A stretch of 64,000 nucleotides of DNA from positions 2,501 to 66,500 of the forward strand of contig CAJQUW010000628.1 in NCBI GenBank assembly GCA_907163375.1, read 5' to 3'. The position numbers were made by a program, and so were the translations under genes. The notes under the pieces are model-generated. The model saw only the letters and a program-made list of their open reading frames with translations, had not been told where the DNA came from and did not search any database. This DNA comes from Prostheceraeus crozeri (lineage: Eukaryota; Platyhelminthes; Polycladida; Euryleptidae). Positions 44,461-56,407 of the stretch are shown piece after piece. Positions within the stretch are counted from its first letter, which is position 1; each line of letters starts with the position of its first letter.

Positions 44461-46619
44461 TCACCACCACACATCAGTTGTCAAGGCAATAATAATCAAT
44501 GAATAAATAACACGTCACAATGGAAGTCAGATGGTTGGATCAGCATTTTCAGGGTATTTGATGAAGACTTAACTTCACTGACAATCAAAGACTTGATTCG
44601 CAATCCGTGTGATTTTTCTCAATTTTGATTGTAGTGTATTTTCTGACTTTTCCCAAATGTTCATAGGATTTGGCGGTGAAACGCAGCGAGTTTTAGAAAT
44701 AACAAAAGAAATTCCACATAGTCATTCTTAATAGCCTCATCGAACAGATGCTTTATCCATGTACAGTAAAAAACATTATACAGGTGCTATCAAGTAATGA
44801 AAATTTCAATTCAAGGCTTGAAAGGATTTGCAAAACATCCACGATGTCTCATTGCCATTAGATTAGTTTTTGTTTAAAGAAAGTATTTCACTTTTCAAGT
44901 GTATATCACCATTTGGTTGTATGTTAATGCACACATTTGTCGTATCAGCAATTTTTGAATACATCTTCAAACCACGTTTGAGTGCATGTGGAGAACATGT
45001 GTTTTTATACATGTATTTATTACAGCTATAAAAACAGTGAGGTGTTCATGATCTATATATTAAAATACTGTCGAATCCGTCTGTGTGTGGCACAGAAACC
45101 AAGCGAGCGACCGATTGCAATCAAACTGAAAGATTTTATGAAACAGCGATGCAAACAGCAAATAGAAAACAAAGAGAGGACTCAGTCCAGTTGCAGCATC
45201 ATAAAATACTTATTCTGGTTCCACAGTTCTGGCTTTCACCAAATAATCGGCTAGATTATTTATTTCCCATTTTAGAGAAGCCGAAAACGGTGATGTTGCG
45301 GTAGAAAAGTTTATAGTTCTAGCTTGAAATTCCTAGTACAAAATAATCCTTTGTGGGGCCTCAAAATGGAAAAGATACCCAATCTGTGTACATCTGTGAG
45401 AAACAGTGAATAGCTAAATTGGACGTGAAGCGTCACAATACTTGGGAATGCTGTGACATCGAAGACGCGTTCTGTCAATGCTTTATCCAACGGGACCCAT
45501 GCTCCGACATTCTCTCCACCTCGAGGTTCTCAAAATGTAACTGTTCCCGCATCCAAGATTGTAGATATATTATGTGATAAAAGAACTCTACGGAGATTCC
45601 TCTGACACCGCTTGTGAACTAGCCACTTACAATGTCAAAACAAGAAAAGGAAAACATCTTCTATAAGTGTGCGACACGTTAACGCCAATGAACGAAAGTT
45701 TCAGAAGCAGACGCCTGCCACGAAGTTTCAAGGCAGAAATCCCTGATTAATAAAATTAATTTTTGCTCAAAAGCTGTCCAAGCGCATGACTGAGTGTGAT
45801 ATCGACTTCGAATCATCTGTCCACCACCTGATTGAAGATGGCAACTTAGAAAATTATTTTCTATAATTGACAAATTCTCCAGTCAATATTAAATTCAAAT
45901 GCCACAATTTCCTAACACTTTCGTTGAAAGAGATTCTACATGAAATTATCATCCAATTACATCAGGAAAGGAGAAGAAGGAAGTTAATGAAGCCTCTTTC
46001 TAGGGCTTTGAAATGAGCACGAAATTGAACGAGGAAGCCTTCGAACGATTCATAGACAAGTGGAGAAAATTGCCTACAGCCATACCAAATTTAATTGCTT
46101 CGTTTTAACAGATTTTCATCCTCAGGAATCTCAATAACCTGAGACTTTCCCTGATTGACTGCACGAGGATATGAGTGAGGATGTGGAATTTAATAAGCAG
46201 GGAATTTAGCATTCATTAATATCATATTCATTCCTGTGATAAGTCGATGCTTACCTATGAAGCACACATGTTTGCACAGACCTTCAACTGTCGTTCTCCA
46301 TGCCGCTGAACACCATCTGTTTGGGCACAGTCTAGAATGCTGCCGACTAATCTCGTTTGGTTGCTCTTTCATTTTAGATTGAGACTTAGAATTCAAGTAG
46401 ACGTTCAAGACCCTTGAAAGAAGAATTTTATGGTTATAGAAAGTGGTGGTTGTAACTGATTAAGAGACATAGGCCTGCTTTACACTGGCAGTTCATGTGC
46501 TGTCCAGCAGATGACAAAGATGACCTTGTTGTGACGTTTGTCGTAATTTCTTCTAACACAGAACATGACGTCAGTGCTGCAGTGGCAGTTCAGGTGCAGC
46601 TCAGCGATTAGAACTATGT
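44461..46619. other. No gene recognised
   Basis: AT-rich sequence with only short frames (for example 44982-45254, 45083-45304 and 46190-46408 minus), none with a known motif. Confidence 0.4.
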
Positions 46620-46627
46620 CTATTTCT

Positions 46628-47412
46628 CACAGAATTAGACAGGTCGTCTCTTCTTCCGTTTGACTCATAGAAATTGACAACAATAAAACCTCTAGAATGG
46701 AAATTAAGCTTCATGCAATACACAATAACGGCACATAAATCGCACACATTTTCACTTAGATGCACCTGCCAACGTCTGTATCATTGGGTTAGAATCAGTC
46801 ACATGAGTAAATCGAAGCTTTTAATTGGTTCTTCATGCCCCAACTTAGTTCCCCCGGATGTGCCGCGACCTTGAGTCAATTTCCATTCTAGCGAACTTCA
46901 GATAAACAGTTTATTTCTATGGTTTGACTAGAAGGGAAGCATTGGAACATGTAACGTAAATGAAATGGCACGATCTGCTGACTAAATATCATAGCAATCG
47001 AACAATGAGCAGCCAGTTCAACATTAAACACGCCAAATTGTACAAAGTTTCAGTGACTGTTATCGAACGGATCACACAGCAAAGCGACGCAGTCGATGTC
47101 AAGTTCTACAGAGAAGTTTGTGAATGTTTTTTCATGCGCCTGCTAACTTTTTTTAAAATGATCGGAGGACCCAACATTATCGAGAAAACTTTTGCGCAAT
47201 GATCTGAATTCTTCGAATCTGAAGGAGTCGTGGCGATCGGAGCATTTTGAAGGAATTCACAGCAATCCGCAAGCGACGCACGACTATTTTTCCTATCTCT
47301 GTAAGGTATTAAAATTTCTTTTTGCCCACTTATTAAGTTCCTGCATGTGCCATCTGTTTGAATCAGTTTGCACTTCTAGCAAAGTGACACGATTAAACAA
47401 TCTAATTCTGTG
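46628..47412 (+). mobile_element. hAT-like family M1, copy 2, with a nested element
   Basis: Ends CACAGAATTAGA and TCTAATTCTGTG with an 8-bp duplication CTATTTCT on each side (46620-46627 and 47413-47420). Removing the nested 256-bp element at 46666-46921 and its 8-bp duplication leaves 521 bp, the length of the other copies. Confidence 0.9.
46666..46921. mobile_element. 256-bp miniature element, family M2, nested copy
   Basis: Inserted in the copy of M1 at 46628. Ends CATAGAAAT and TTTCTATG form a 8-9 bp inverted repeat, flanked by an 8-bp duplication GTTTGACT (46658-46665 and 46922-46929). The same element in opposite orientation, also 256 bp, is at 31731-31986. Non-coding; short TIR and 8-bp target suggest another hAT-type family. 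Confidence 0.9.
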
Positions 47413-47420
47413 CTATTTCT

Positions 47421-50400
47421 TTCCTGCCTGCTGAAATGATTCTGTCATCTGATTGGTTAATTTTCTCTATTGTTTGTTCCATGACTCACTTTGGTTGGAC
47501 AATTCAGTAACTGACTTGCTGTCTTGTTGTTCGTAATGTAACATGCAGTTATGTTTCATAGCTATGTCATGTTGCTTTTCAATCACGTGATGGGCGTGTC
47601 ATTCGTCTGCTCCAACTGCAGCGACAACCAGTTTAAAGTAGGCTTTATTTGCTACTTATTTATTTGAAGAGGGAAATAATTGAATCCAAAAGCGCCATAT
47701 CCAGCAAATACGTCGATTAAGTCGCATCTCTGTGAACATGAATCGTAAGTGAAGATTTTGCAAGGATTAAGACGTCTCAGTCGAAGGAATGCATCTGTTG
47801 AAATGTCGAGTTTGATACATCGCTGCAGCCTCAAATACTGAGCGTCTACATGCCCATGTGAGAACTCAAGAATGAGGCGAAGCGGTGGAAGGGGTCTGTG
47901 ATAGTTCATCCGAATCCAATCCGCTCAGAATATGTTAATGATCAATGATCAGCTGTCATCAACTTTACCTTCAACAAGTAACCACACTATTGACGTCGTG
48001 AAAATGAGAAGTAATATCAATGCATGATATATGCATGTGATCTTCCGTGCGCATCCGATCTTGACAAATAATAACCTCCAATAGTGAGCAGACGATTTTT
48101 ACATAAAGCTGCATGTTTTCTATCTTTCACATTGAAGACTGACGACAATCACCGTCACGGTGTGCCGACGGTTTTACTCAAAACATTTTCAATTATTTTT
48201 CTTTTGCATAAAATGTTTGAAAATTTTAGTTAGAAACTTAGAGAAATTGATGAGAATTCAAAATGGTGGAGATGAAACTAAAACAGTAGTCATAGCCATG
48301 TACCTCTTTGATGTTGGAGAAGCTGAAGGTAGCGACTGCTTTCACCTTTATTGCACTACTTCTTACTCTCATCGACTACAATGTTGTCCAAGCACATCTG
48401 TGACATTGCGAGTGATCACATATTCGTTGCCTGTCGTTGGAAGCGGAGCGATGAAGAATTCAATATTTTCAAATAATTATTCAATATACAGCTGAAAGGT
48501 CAAATGAAGGTGAGAGCAGTGAAACTCAGTTTTTCGCGACGTCGAGATTTTAATGGATTACGCAAGGAATTTTGAAGTTGATTAATTTCAACTTGTTCAT
48601 GAACTTTTAACTTCTGTGTCAGTTATCTCCAATGCCGTCTATGAAATGGTTGATTGGATTTCTAATTCGTTTAATGGGCAAACTAAATAATTAATGAACT
48701 GATTCCTGCATGGCACTGTAATTTTAAAAATGGCATCTGAAGACAAATTTTGGACTCTTTCTGAATTCTAGACTTGTGAAAACGTCATCAAGTTGATGTA
48801 ATTATCCAATCTCGGCATCTTTCACGATGTGATGCATTCCAGTTCGGCTTTCCTATCTCACAACGTATTTCCTCAGCAATCTATGGCGGTGTATCAGTAA
48901 TAAATCTGAAGTATCAGGTATTCGGTCAAGGCTCCCTATTTTAAACTTAATTCAGTTGCCTTAAAATGTATTGAAATTCAAGCATCTTAAAGTGTGAGAA
49001 CAAAGACAGTTGAGAAGCAAGATCATTGCACAGCCGAGCTGCGTTCGTCTGTCATAAAACCGAAGTTGTAGAAATCTCACCAATCTCACCTTCAATGATT
49101 TTAGCAACATATTTGAACTTCAAGAAGATCTGACCTACAAATTCGTCTGACTTCTGTCCCTTATCACGTCCTGTCTACATTTTACCCCAGCAGCACTGTG
49201 GTCGACCATCTGCCCAGTGCGTACCGCGCACTGAGTCGCATGGACCTCATTATCTTCTGACATATCGCTCCGAATCACGTGAAAGTCGTTGTAGCATGCT
49301 TCGTGCGTCCCTTTACACTAAGAGGAGTATTTCAATGCTGACAATCACTGATTCAAACAGATTTTTGACATATACCTCCTTACTGTTTGCTGCTCACAAT
49401 GCCTAACTGGTTGAGTACACTCAAGAGCAGACACTCAAACATTTGAGAAGAATGCGACTCAATGTAAATTTTGACATAAATTTTGAAAATTCAACAGTGG
49501 AGGAAGTGGAATGGATCGAATCCTGCCTCCTCACCAGCATGGATCTAATTTTGTATCATACAAAGGAACATGAAAGTCTGTGGAAGACTACAGGTGAATG
49601 AAGTTTGTTTGTTTTCTGTAAAAGAGCAAGCTCTGAGGTTTCTGATATTCAAAACAAAAAAGCCACTGACTTTCATCGAAAAAGTTAATCGTGCAGCTAT
49701 TACTTTCATTAAGAGAGGATGTAACAGCGCAGATCTCAAGCACAGTGCTGAAAAGCAGTTGCATAAGCATAGTGAAACTTTATTGAAATACGGATATTTT
49801 TCTGCTAAGCAGCTTCTTAACAATTACGCGTGCTTACATTGATTTCATTAATTTCGAGACTGCTTTCATACAGCAGGGCCCCGCTTGGGTGAGTTCAGGA
49901 GTAGGGGCCGAAACGCGGATCCTTGCCCAAGTTCCTGCTGATGACCTTAATTGCACACATTTTCAATTGGGTAATCTGCTTTATTAGTTCTTTCCTGTAA
50001 CCTGCAGGGAACGTCACATGGGTCCTTTGGAGGGATCAAATTCCTTTCACTTATCGTGATCTTCTACTTCATCTTCCCCTCAATCAGAGCAATAAATTCC
50101 ATTCTGACACAATAGACACACGCAAGCATCTGAGCGAACAGACCTGCAGATTAAGTTTATGTCAATATAAGCAAATGCCGCAATTACTGCACTGACCAAC
50201 ACACAGTGTGGCAGACAGGCAGGAATTCTCGTGTAAGTTATCGATATTTTTTTCCTTCTCTACTTATATTTACACAGGCTTTTTTCATTACCTACCATTT
50301 GAATATTTTCAACATTTACATTTATGTTTTATTCTTATCTTTCACATTGGTTTTACTTACTGAATAGTGCGATTTGTGATTTAATTATTAATTGTGTTTC

Positions 50401-50735
50401 GCCTAAGGTTGGCCCTTGCTAATTTGATCTCGTAATATACAAACTAGAGCATGCAGACTTTCTGTTTTGTTTATACAGAAGTTTCACAACCAGTCCTGTG
50501 AACGTTTCCTGTCGAATATTTTCGAAATGTAATCAAATTTGCTCTTGATAATAAGCTAAAGTATCTTATAATTTTTTGAAGGAATAATTTCATAATTAAT
50601 GAAAAATGTGACTGCTTTAACATAAGAGCATCATAAACTTCAACGTCGAGGTCAAATGAACTCGTTCTGATGACACTGTCAGAATACAGTGCATCCTGAA
50701 TGATGGGACACCCTGTAGTGGCTGTAGATTAGGCC
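47421..50735. other. No gene recognised; a few exon-like patches
   Basis: Candidate exon-like patches are 48226-48331 (after ttttag; reads like NLEKLMRIQNGGDETKTVVI, ending at a GT) and the pair at 49407-49842. A TATA-like element and a GGGACACCCTGTA motif (50705-50717, resembling a mariner-type end without a partner) lie at the right edge. Nothing matches a family I know. Confidence 0.35.
49407..49593 (+). CDS. Possible exon, unknown gene
   Basis: An open stretch of 62 codons without ATG start reads VEYTQEQTLKHLRRMRLNVN and then EEVEWIESCLLTSMDLILYH, ending near a possible donor (ACAG|GTGAAT at about 49593). An adjacent frame (49570-49842, 90 codons, Lys-rich: KEQALRFLIFKTKKPLTFIE) overlaps it. 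The amino-acid mix looks protein-like, but codon use is AT-rich and no family is recognised. It may be a frameshifted pseudogene of a host gene or chance. Confidence 0.18.
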
Positions 50736-50743
50736 TATATAAA
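50736..50743 (+). promoter_or_regulatory. TATA-box candidate
   Basis: TATATAAA within GGCCTATATAAAGTGC, 133 bp upstream of the ATG of the small open frame at 50876. Spacing allows a start site near 50770 and a 5' UTR of about 105 bp. In AT-rich DNA such a motif can occur by chance. Confidence 0.3.
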
Positions 50744-50875
50744 GTGCATGTGTACGTTTTCTGCCTTCGCATAGAAATCGTTACAAAAATACAAAGGTGG
50801 AGAATAATCCTTAAAGTGCTTCAAAAAGAAGCGTTTGAGTTCAAATAATAATTCAAATCAGCGAATAAGAGCACA

Positions 50876-51049
50876 ATGTCGGCAAGCGACGAGCGGTTAG
50901 GCAAAAAGGAATCAATTGCTTTGAGTTCGACAGAAATTTCAGAATCTTTCAAATTCTTTCAAAATCTTTCAACAATCTTTCAACTTCATGAAGTTGGTGA
51001 CAAGGATTCATCATCTGGCAAAGCTTCAGGCGCCTATCCTTCAAATTAG
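50876..51049 (+). CDS. Small uncharacterised ORF (57 aa)
   Basis: ATG in a good animal context (gcacaATGTCG) opens 57 codons reading MSASDERLGKKESIALSSTE, a middle part with FKFFQNLSTIFQLHEVGD, and a Ser/Gly-rich end before TAG. The opening codons (TCG GCA AGC GAC GAG CGG) are far GC-richer than the surroundings. A GT at GAAGTTG|GTGACA could make it a first exon. A TATA box precedes it. No family recognised; could be a short host gene, a first exon or a chance frame. Confidence 0.3.
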   Translation: MSASDERLGKKESIALSSTEISESFKFFQNLSTIFQLHEVGDKDSSSGKASGAYPSN

Positions 51050-51528
51050 ACTTGAGGCTACATTTCCATCCATTGTCACAAATAATCCGATGTCATCTTT
51101 TGCTGAGAAGTTCTTCTGAGCTCTTCAAATTCATGCCAATGAAACCGAGTGAACTTCGAATGTCCGCATCCTTCTCATAATGAGACCCGTATCAAATACT
51201 TCTGGCTTTTAAGGAAGTATAAGAGAGAGCTTTTAAAAATGGAATTGAAGACTAATTAATAGGGTTGTGCGAAATTCAAACAAATACAAAACAAAGTAAT
51301 TCATACGGTTTGACGAAATGTGCAAATTTCAGTCAAATTGATTTTTTCAATTATAATGGACTCATTATATCTGGTGTCTTAGTTACAGCCAGTTGGAATG
51401 AAAAATATTTTAAGCATGCAGTGTAATCAATCTGACTAGTAACGCGTGCCCAGCTCCTCTTGCCGAGGCTATCCTAGAATTCCAGCGGCATGAGGAATAA
51501 ACTCTTCCATTGTTATATTAAGGTTGGG

Positions 51529-51571
51529 CAAAAACTTGTATTGGGTAGCCTATACCCAATACAAGTTTTTG
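51529..51571. repeat. Perfect hairpin, 19-bp arms
   Basis: CAAAAACTTGTATTGGGTA (51529-51547) and its exact reverse complement (51553-51571) are separated by 5 nt (GCCTA). The match continues outward with one gap (TTGGGC / GGCCAA). Confidence 0.9.
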
Positions 51572-51944
51572 GGCCAAGACATGGGTCAAAGCCCAAGACC
51601 AAGTTTCATTAAATGAGTAGAATCAAGTAAGCAAAGTGCATTCATTGTATTTTGTACTGACACAAAGATTCTTCTATAGGCTAAAATTCCTATTGGGCCC
51701 ATGAAAAGTGTGGTATTACTGGGAAGCGATTTATTATTGCAATAATTGTTAAATAGTAGCCAAAGTACATGTATTACGTCATAAGGTTTTCTTTTAATTT
51801 AACCTGCACTGATATATTGACTAATTGAAGACCTTAAATTTAATTATGATTAAGTTGCACATTGCTCATACCAAAGCAATTGTTTTCATTTTATCATTCA
51901 GAAATATAAACAAACTTGATAAATATCATACAGGTGTGTAGCGA

Positions 51945-52355
51945 GTGCATGGTCAAACATATTTAGAATATGAAATTGGAATGAATTCATTTTTGGATCA
52001 CTTTCAGCTATCGCAGAAAGTTCAGGGGTGCGAAGATATGAAATGTATCAAAATTCAATATGCACAAATGCAAGAAAATACATGTAAGCTTATAGTAGAT
52101 ACAAAACGTATGAACTTTCAATGCGCGGTATTGTCAAGCCCAAATGAAATAGTTAATAATCACTTCATTTTTGGAATATTCTGTGAATTGAGTGGAATTT
52201 TGATAAAAAAATCACAACTTCATGCTCTGGTCATGCAGTTCTCCTACGATTCACATCAAAATCTTAAGTTTTATAACTTGATTTGTGTATATGCAGCATT
52301 AATAGAAGACCCAAAACCAAAGGTCCAACATTGGCTATATAGAATTTCTAAATAA
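51945..52355 (+). CDS. Hypothetical ORF (136 aa)
   Basis: Begins MHGQTYLEYEIGMNSFLDHF, ends ...PKPKVQHWLYRISK before TAA. Balanced, mildly basic composition with several cysteines and no membrane segment. The ATG context (gtgcATGg) is fair. No neighbours suggest a role. A frame of this length can arise by chance in 64 kb, so it is recorded only as a candidate. Confidence 0.2.
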   Translation: MHGQTYLEYEIGMNSFLDHFQLSQKVQGCEDMKCIKIQYAQMQENTCKLIVDTKRMNFQCAVLSSPNEIVNNHFIFGIFCELSGILIKKSQLHALVMQFSYDSHQNLKFYNLICVYAALIEDPKPKVQHWLYRISK

Positions 52356-52610
52356 TCAATTAAAATCCCAACGCTTCTCCGCCACTTACTTGATAATTTA
52401 GGCATAGTAATTTACTATCTTTTGTTGCAGATCTAGATAATTACTGTTTTCATGTAGCTTTAAAGAATTCCATTAGAATTATCATGGAGACATATGGGAT
52501 GAAGTCACTTGCAATTGTTGGCACAGTAAAATTAAAGATGGTCTATTTTTAGGTTTGTTTCGAATTCTGTAGCAGAATTTTCCAAGTACCATATAAAATT
52601 AGCATTTCAA

Positions 52611-52962
52611 TGGTCAAATGGCGGTCTGTATATTCGAGGTGAAGATTTATAAGGAATGATATTTAGTATTGCGCTGTTTGTTGAATGTGACGTGATCAAA
52701 GTGAGAGGACAGACTGTAGCAAGTTGATATCAAAACAATTCTTGATATCATTCACTTTGTTATAAATCTTCTCACCGAGTATGCAGACCGCTAATTGACC
52801 ATCGACCGTTAAGAAGGCTCCGGACGCCGAACGCCCGTCACGCTGTGCGAAGTTTAATTGTACTTCATACTTTGACCAATGAAATTACTTCGAGTCAGAT
52901 ATTCTCTTTACTTACCCGTGATATGCATCGCCTGACTCGCAAACCGGTCAACTATATCAAAA
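52611..52962. repeat. Dispersed repeat, two copies in opposite orientation
   Basis: 52611-52724 matches 31617-31730 directly; 52735-52962 matches 31477-31660 in reverse complement. The two pieces therefore form an inverted pair themselves (GGCGGTCTGTATATTCGAGG against CCGAGTATGCAGACCGC). Confidence 0.75.
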
Positions 52963-53031
52963 TTAGCATCGAATTGTGGAAAATATGAATACGCATTTAT
53001 CATAAAAGATAGAAAGCCTACTTTCATGAGG

Positions 53032-53601
53032 CCTATATAAACAACTCGACATAAATCGATGTCCAAAATGAAAGCTATCATTATATTCATAGTTGAGCAC
53101 CAAAAACTGATTGATGACAACCTTTTCACAGCAGTAATGATAAGTTTGAGATCTCCACAGCTGTTTTTGGTTCTAGAAGTACAGCAATTTTGACTCATTT
53201 TAGGTCTACTTCTGATAGCTTTGGATAAATTTGAAGGAATGTACAAATGGAAAGGATTAGCTGCATGAATTAAATCAATTTCATCAGAATCAACTATCTG
53301 AGGCTTTATGGTGACACAAAATATCGTAAAGCCGCCTCCTAGTACAAATGATGCTGTACTAAATGTGGTTGACTTACAAAAACACCATATTTTCGCACGT
53401 GTTTACTGAGAAGGCTGAAAGTCACTCAAGGGATTCGTTATACCGACCTGCTACACGCAAACATAATTGTTTTACATAAAATCAACTTTCCTAATGTTTT
53501 GATATCGATTTAAGCAGGTAAACTAAGAATATGTTAAAGGGATCCATTGGACCCCCCCCCTCAGGTCTCAGAGGGTGTGAAAAACCTCATGTCTCTGAGG
53601 G
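53032..53601. mobile_element. TTAA-class miniature element, copy C, left-truncated
   Basis: About 570 bp matching the right two thirds of the elements at 8232 and 12461, beginning at GGCCTATATAAACAACTCG and ending TCTCTGAGGG before TTAA at 53602-53605. The doubled right end groups it with the 12461 copy. The left end is missing and is replaced by the unrelated dispersed repeat at 52735-52962, so this copy was cut by deletion or recombination. Confidence 0.8.
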
Positions 53602-53605
53602 TTAA

Positions 53606-56045
53606 ATAATATCATTTTTCTGATTCTTTCATTTTATATCAAATAAGGATAGACATGAGTCACAAATTCCGGATAAATGGACCTCTGCTTTCTTCTTGAT
53701 TCAATTAATTTCACACTTCGCTAACTATCAAGACAACTTGGCATTTGAACAGACAGAATCAAACTCAACTATTTGCAACACCTGGCAGGTAGGCGTGAAT
53801 GAGTATCAGCAGAGAAAAGATGCTGTCATTCATGTAGATACCTCGCTGAAGGAAATTGTAATACAAAGCCTTATTTAAATGTCTGACAGTTGATTTCGTT
53901 ACAATCCGATTAACAAATTGCTGTCTCCGCAATATGTTCAACTTCTCAGGAAATTCATCGATCATTCAAGTCAACTTTGTTGCTTCGTTCTGATAACATC
54001 AAATTCTCAATGATTTTTATCGTGTACTCGATGTCATCAATTAATAGCTTTGGAATGCCACAGAATGGATGAGGACGTCTTTGACTGGATATGACTTTTG
54101 TTTGCTGCCAAGGCGTTGAGATAATCGCTGCTTCTGTTTCAAATTCGATTTCAAATAATGAAAGTCATCCCAGTAATTTATTGTGACGATCATGCGCACA
54201 GGAGCTGCAGAGATGAAGATGCCAGCTCTGATATTCAGGAGGCCATAAATTGATTAATCACTTTAAAAACATTTTTTCTTGAGTTTATTCTGATTTATGT
54301 GAGAGAATTCTAATTGACATACCATTGAGTTTATGAGACAGAAGTGAAACTGCATCACATTTCTTGCTGCTTTGCTCTCATCAGTCAGGATTTTCAAATA
54401 CAATGCTGTGTTTAGAAGTCAGCGCGTTATCCTTTATTGTGCGTAATTGAGCTATGGTACAATGTGGAAAAAGGAAGGCAACAATGTATCCCGTAATGCC
54501 GATTTCTCTATCTATGCACGTGAAAGACATTTTTGAAAACTCAATCAGCGTATATCTACATGTGCATTCATAGCATTGCTGTCCGCTTTTTTCCTACATT
54601 ACTGCCCAGTTCATTTCAATTATGCACAATAGTATTAACATAGCTTTTTTCGGGCAGCAATGTAGGACATTTTCAGGCGCCCTCAAATGTCCTAAATTGT
54701 TGCTCTCAAAAATCCATGTTAATGTTATATTGTCCAGAAGCATTTTCGGTGATGTGACGTTGATGCATGTCATACATATCTCAAATCATAGAAATGCGAC
54801 ACTCTATAATGATAAAGGACGAGAACTAGTCCGGCAGCCAGTACGAGTTTCTGCAGCAGGGAACGAGGCCGAAAGTGAGACTTCCAGTAGTTGACGATGG
54901 AAAGGTGCGACAGCTTATCAGTGTACTCTGCAAATACATGTAGTCACAGTTACTATCACTTCCTCTTTAATTATAAAAGCATTTTCATAAAGTAACTTAC
55001 AATAAATCGTATTGTGGTCAGAATCTACAACTTGCATGTTTCAGCAGTTTGATTCTTCATAAGATCTATGTAGTATCAAATGATCGGCTGAAATGAACAT
55101 CAACAAGCCGCTACTGTACATTCTAGTCTCACCAACTTAAGCAAAACGAGGATATCGGGATCACTAAGTTGATGCACTGTTGTTGCATGTTTTATTCAGT
55201 GGTCATTGATATTCTTCATCTGCAGATTTGATACTGACTGATCCTTTTTCATGTTATTTCTATCTATTTTTTATATCTTCAAGAGTTTTTACTTTTTGTG
55301 CACATCTCACCACAGAGCAGATGTCTTCCAGTTCATTATTCAGCTTAATTTGTATCACTCGTATACGTAGCCGCATTCTCCATTCCTCTATCGTTACATA
55401 GAAGTCGAATACAATGGATTGATTTGAATTATGCGATTATGTCATAGGTTCCACGATTCATTTCGATCTTTTGTTTTAATATTACACATCAATGCGACTA
55501 ATTGGGTTGCCGCGAAGGCAGAGGGTTCTCAAATTTCTGATTTTTTGTTTCCACCAATTTCGATCGCTTTCCACAATCATGTTCTGGGTTGGTCGCGATA
55601 TTGATCGCGCGAGCAGAAATTGTGCTGCATTTTTCACGGCATCAAAATGTGTGGAAAGTTGCTCTATGCTTAAATCTTCAGTTTATCATGATTGCATATA
55701 GACAGCTGTAGTAAATACGCTTGACAGAGAAGTAAAACTGAGCTCATAACTATGTTTTCTAACCTTTGAAACATGTTGACCTACACCAAGTTTTCTTGAT
55801 TACAAACCTATGAAATATCTTGACGATCTCAAAAAAATTAGCAATTCGATGACCTGCTACTGCTTTCATGCTGTACCTAAAGCGAATCTTCTTAAGCGTG
55901 ATCATTTCATAGGCAACCTGCTACTGGCACAGCAAAATAACAGAATCAAAGACAATGATTTCAATCAACTTTAAAAGATATAAATGGGTCCACATCACCT
56001 CTCAGATTCAAGAAATGAAGCATAAATCTAGTGAATCATAAAATC
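53606..56045. other. No gene recognised
   Basis: AT-rich; short frames at 53696-53878, 54622-54894 and 55492-55701 carry no known motif. Confidence 0.4.
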
Positions 56046-56407
56046 ATGCCGATGAAAATTGAATTAAAAACTTGAAATTTCAGCCAAGAAAGCACATTAA
56101 GATCTCGAATTTTATCATGAAGACTTCCACTATGATGCTGTTCAATAGATTTCCTTGATCATCAGCATAATTTCCGCTTAGTTTCGATACTTTCTAGCGA
56201 ATATTCATTCCTTTTGATATCCAACTTGTTTCATACTATTTATAACGGGGCGTCATATCGCCAGTATTTAAATTGGAAAAATTTAGCTTTTTCAAAAGTG
56301 CTCAAATAATTCTTTGGACCACGGGAATGTAATCTCCTAAAAAAACTGAATCTTTTGATATAAAAATTTTCACTGTATACAAACACTTTTTTGAGTCGAC
56401 ACTCTAC
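56046..56407. repeat. Dispersed repeat, copy 2 (inverted copy at 7.3 kb)
   Basis: The reverse complement follows 7274-7621; its outer end TTTTTTGAGTCGACACTCT pairs with AGAGTGTTGACTCAAAAAA. Strongly diverged, so an old insertion. Confidence 0.7.

Larger units (their letters stand above)
51050..52610. other. No gene recognised; one hypothetical ORF and a hairpin
   Basis: Contains the perfect hairpin at 51529-51571 and a 136-codon frame at 51945-52355 (MHGQTYLEYEIGMNSFLDHF at its start). The latter is the longest non-repeat frame in the right third apart from the transposase, but shows no motif, signal peptide or coiled coil I can name. Confidence 0.4.

Noticed and set aside
50705-50717. GGGACACCCTGTA as the end of a second mariner-type element
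   Set aside because: No partner end or transposase sequence was found nearby, and the adjoining bases differ from the TIR at 57943.
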